Below, piece by piece: positions 62,610 to 64,000 of a stretch of DNA of 64,000 nt. Location of the stretch: assembly GCF_000020005.1 (NCBI RefSeq), contig NC_010718.1:2438001-2502000 (forward strand). Reading direction: 5' to 3'. The translations under genes were made by a program, and so were the position numbers. A model generated the notes under the pieces. It did no database searches, was not told where the DNA came from, and saw only the letters and a program-made list of their open reading frames with translations. The DNA comes from Natranaerobius thermophilus JW/NM-WN-LF. Its GTDB lineage: Bacteria > Bacillota > Natranaerobiia > Natranaerobiales > Natranaerobiaceae. How positions within the stretch are numbered: position 1 is the first letter of the stretch; each line of letters begins with the position of its first letter.

Positions 62610-63536
62610 TTAACAAAAGCAATATTCTTCATTAATCAGTAGTTCAAAAAATTCTCTGTGAAGAAAATCTTTCAATCTGGAAGGATGATATAGAAGTGTG
62701 TAAGGATGATAAAACTCAACCCCTTCTACTACAAGGGAAGATAACGCTTCATAAACCAAATCCTGTTTAAAAGCATTTTTAGGTAGGATGGACAGGCCTT
62801 TTCCAGTTTTAACTGCATTGATAATAGCACAAGAGTTGTTCAACTCCATATTCATATTTAGTCTAGATGGGTCTAAACCTTGATTAGTTAGTGTTTGTTC
62901 AATAGTTTTTCTAATCCCGGAACTTTTTTCTCTCAAAATTAAATCTTGATTAAAAAGTTCTTCTATTGTAATAAAATCCCGCTTGGCCCAGGGGGGTCCA
63001 TAGGGGGCTAGTACATTCAATCTATCGTACAACAACCGCTTAGTTTGAATCCCACTTATTTTGAATTCTTCCCGTAGTTCTTTGTCTACAGGACCTTCAA
63101 TTATTCCCATTCCAACTTTATCTTCCATCACCAAATTGGCTACTTCTTCACTATTAGTTATCTTCATTTTGATGTCATATTGAGGATAACGTTTTTTAAA
63201 GTTAAATATACTACAGGGCAGAGCATGATTACCTATAGTGGAAGAAGCACCAATATATAATTTTTTAGTGCCTTCACCGGCGTGCTCCCTAATTTTATTA
63301 CTCATACTCTTAAATAAACTGGTAAATCTTTTACCTTCTTCATAGAGGGTTTCCCCGGCAGGTGTCAATTTAACCCCTTTAGAAGATCTTTCTACCAGGG
63401 AAACCTGAAAATACTTTTCTAGACAATTAATTTGTGCACTTAGGGCAGGTTGACTAATGTGTAGCTTGTTAGCAGCTTTAGTAATACTGCCTTCTTCCAC
63501 TACGACAAAAAAGGAATCAAAATAATCTAGATTCAT
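62610..63536 (-). CDS. LysR-family transcriptional regulator
   Basis: 308 residues. The N-terminal winged helix (SITKAANKLHISQPALSAQI) is textbook LysR, and the C-terminal periplasmic-binding-like effector domain starts near 90 (KLYIGASSTIGNHALP). It resembles the CysL/CbbR-type subgroup. AGAAGGAGGGGACAT precedes ATG 63536. It lies 109 bp before the leucine dehydrogenase on the same strand, so it may be autogenous and also control the fermentation operon, but this is positional inference. The effector is unknown. Confidence 0.93.
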   Translation of the reverse strand: MNLDYFDSFFVVVEEGSITKAANKLHISQPALSAQINCLEKYFQVSLVERSSKGVKLTPAGETLYEEGKRFTSLFKSMSNKIREHAGEGTKKLYIGASSTIGNHALPCSIFNFKKRYPQYDIKMKITNSEEVANLVMEDKVGMGIIEGPVDKELREEFKISGIQTKRLLYDRLNVLAPYGPPWAKRDFITIEELFNQDLILREKSSGIRKTIEQTLTNQGLDPSRLNMNMELNNSCAIINAVKTGKGLSILPKNAFKQDLVYEALSSLVVEGVEFYHPYTLLYHPSRLKDFLHREFFELLINEEYCFC

Positions 63537-63578
63537 ATGTCCCCTCCTTCTATTCTACTCCTCTCCCATCAGATGAAC

Positions 63579-64000
63579 TTAAACATCAAAGGTCAATTCT
63601 TCCTCTGTAATGTCCTGATAAGGTTCAAAATACTTAATTTCAGTTTTCTCCAGGGATTCTTCCACCAGTTCCTCAAAGTTCAGTTTGCTTATTTCCCTCT
63701 TAGTTTGTTCCAGACTAGGACGAGTTTTAGGATTTTTAGGTAAAAACAATGTACAGCAGTCCTCATAAGGACGGATAGATATATCGTAGGTGCCAATAGT
63801 TTCAGCCTTGCTCATGATCTCTTTTTTATCCAATCCAGCCAGGGGACGCAAAATGGGAAGGTTTACAACATCTTGACTGACTGCATGCATACTTTCAAGG
63901 GTTTGGCTAGCTACCTGCCCAACATTTTCACCCGTGACCACTGTCATTGCTTGTTCTTTCTGAGCCATTCGATTAGCTATATAAAACATGAATCTGCGCA
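63579..64000 (-). CDS. thiI: tRNA 4-thiouridine synthetase ThiI, C-terminal part
   Basis: Only the last 140 codons are in the window; the 5' end lies beyond 64000 (the frame is open to the edge, reading RRFMFYIANRMA). The PP-loop ATPase part shows VTGENVGQVASQTLESM and LPILRPLAGLDKKEIMSKA. The ending SIRPYEDCCTLFLPKNPKTRP is typical of ThiI, without a rhodanese domain. It activates uridine 8 of tRNA for thiolation and can supply sulfur for thiamin. A TAA ends it 42 bp before the LysR start. Confidence 0.92.
   Translation of the reverse strand, partial: RRFMFYIANRMAQKEQAMTVVTGENVGQVASQTLESMHAVSQDVVNLPILRPLAGLDKKEIMSKAETIGTYDISIRPYEDCCTLFLPKNPKTRPSLEQTKREISKLNFEELVEESLEKTEIKYFEPYQDITEEELTFDV

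Noticed and set aside
1-64000. CRISPR array, rRNA operon, prophage or integrative element
   Set aside because: No regularly spaced repeats, rRNA sequence, integrase, relaxase or phage structural genes were seen. The VirD4-like ATPase and one insertion sequence are not enough to call an element.

Overview
The window comes from a low-GC Gram-positive anaerobe of the Clostridia. Evidence: AT-rich DNA, strong AGGAGG-type ribosome sites, a SpoVB-like flippase, a clostridial-type spore photoproduct lyase, DegS/DegU-like signalling, a secretin-less Tad pilus locus, ferredoxin-type aldehyde oxidoreductase, acetate kinase, and a leucine dehydrogenase/butyrate kinase/phosphotransbutyrylase set. Many proteins are unusually rich in Asp and Glu, as in halophiles. 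A halophilic anaerobe of the Natranaerobius kind is a reasonable guess, but it is inference. Most genes lie on the minus strand.

Layout. 1-8.5 kb: a partial lipoprotein, an orphan VirD4/TraG-like ATPase, a MATE exporter, a lytic transglycosylase, a Cys-rich mini-protein, a polysaccharide deacetylase, a TVP38 membrane protein and small unknown proteins. 8.5-14.6 kb: acetate kinase, a cysteine-synthase-like enzyme behind a predicted sigma-54 promoter, its adjacent sigma-54 activator, and a nucleoside hydrolase. 14.7-22.6 kb: Lon-like protease, DUF4438 protein, RecD2 and a GAF-GGDEF protein. 22.9-34.4 kb: a Tad/Flp pilus locus read right to left. It runs from a DegS/DegU-like pair through two Flp pilins, prepilin peptidase, TadE, TadG, CpaB, CpaE, CpaF, a frameshifted TadB, TadC and a DUF192 protein. 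34.6-45.4 kb: amidase, SpoVB-like protein, cyclodeaminase-like protein, MetK, DNA polymerase IV, FabZ, a large TPR protein, a hydroxyacid dehydrogenase and SfsA. 45.47-46.81 kb: a complete IS256-family element with an 8-bp target duplication. 46.9-57.8 kb: UPF0173 hydrolase, tRNA-Trp, aldehyde:ferredoxin oxidoreductase, glutaredoxin, SplB, GAPDH, a second MATE exporter, a large unknown protein and a DUF457-type membrane protein. 58-64 kb: DUF3048 protein, then Ptb, Buk and leucine dehydrogenase, a LysR regulator, and the end of ThiI.

How the genes work together. Leucine dehydrogenase, Buk and Ptb fit branched-chain amino-acid fermentation: the 2-oxo acid becomes acyl-CoA, then acyl phosphate, then acid plus ATP. 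AckA gives the parallel acetate route, and the tungsten enzyme may handle aldehydes. The Tad genes build a thin adhesive pilus, probably under the adjacent two-component system. The interrupted tadB questions whether the pilus works in this strain.

No CRISPR array, rRNA operon or prophage was found. The least explained items are: a sigma-54 promoter with three CTCA-N3-TGAG palindromes; dispersed hairpin repeats resembling IS200/IS605 ends, one pair showing compensatory base changes; operator-like palindromes in the promoters of both MATE genes; and several architecturally odd proteins.
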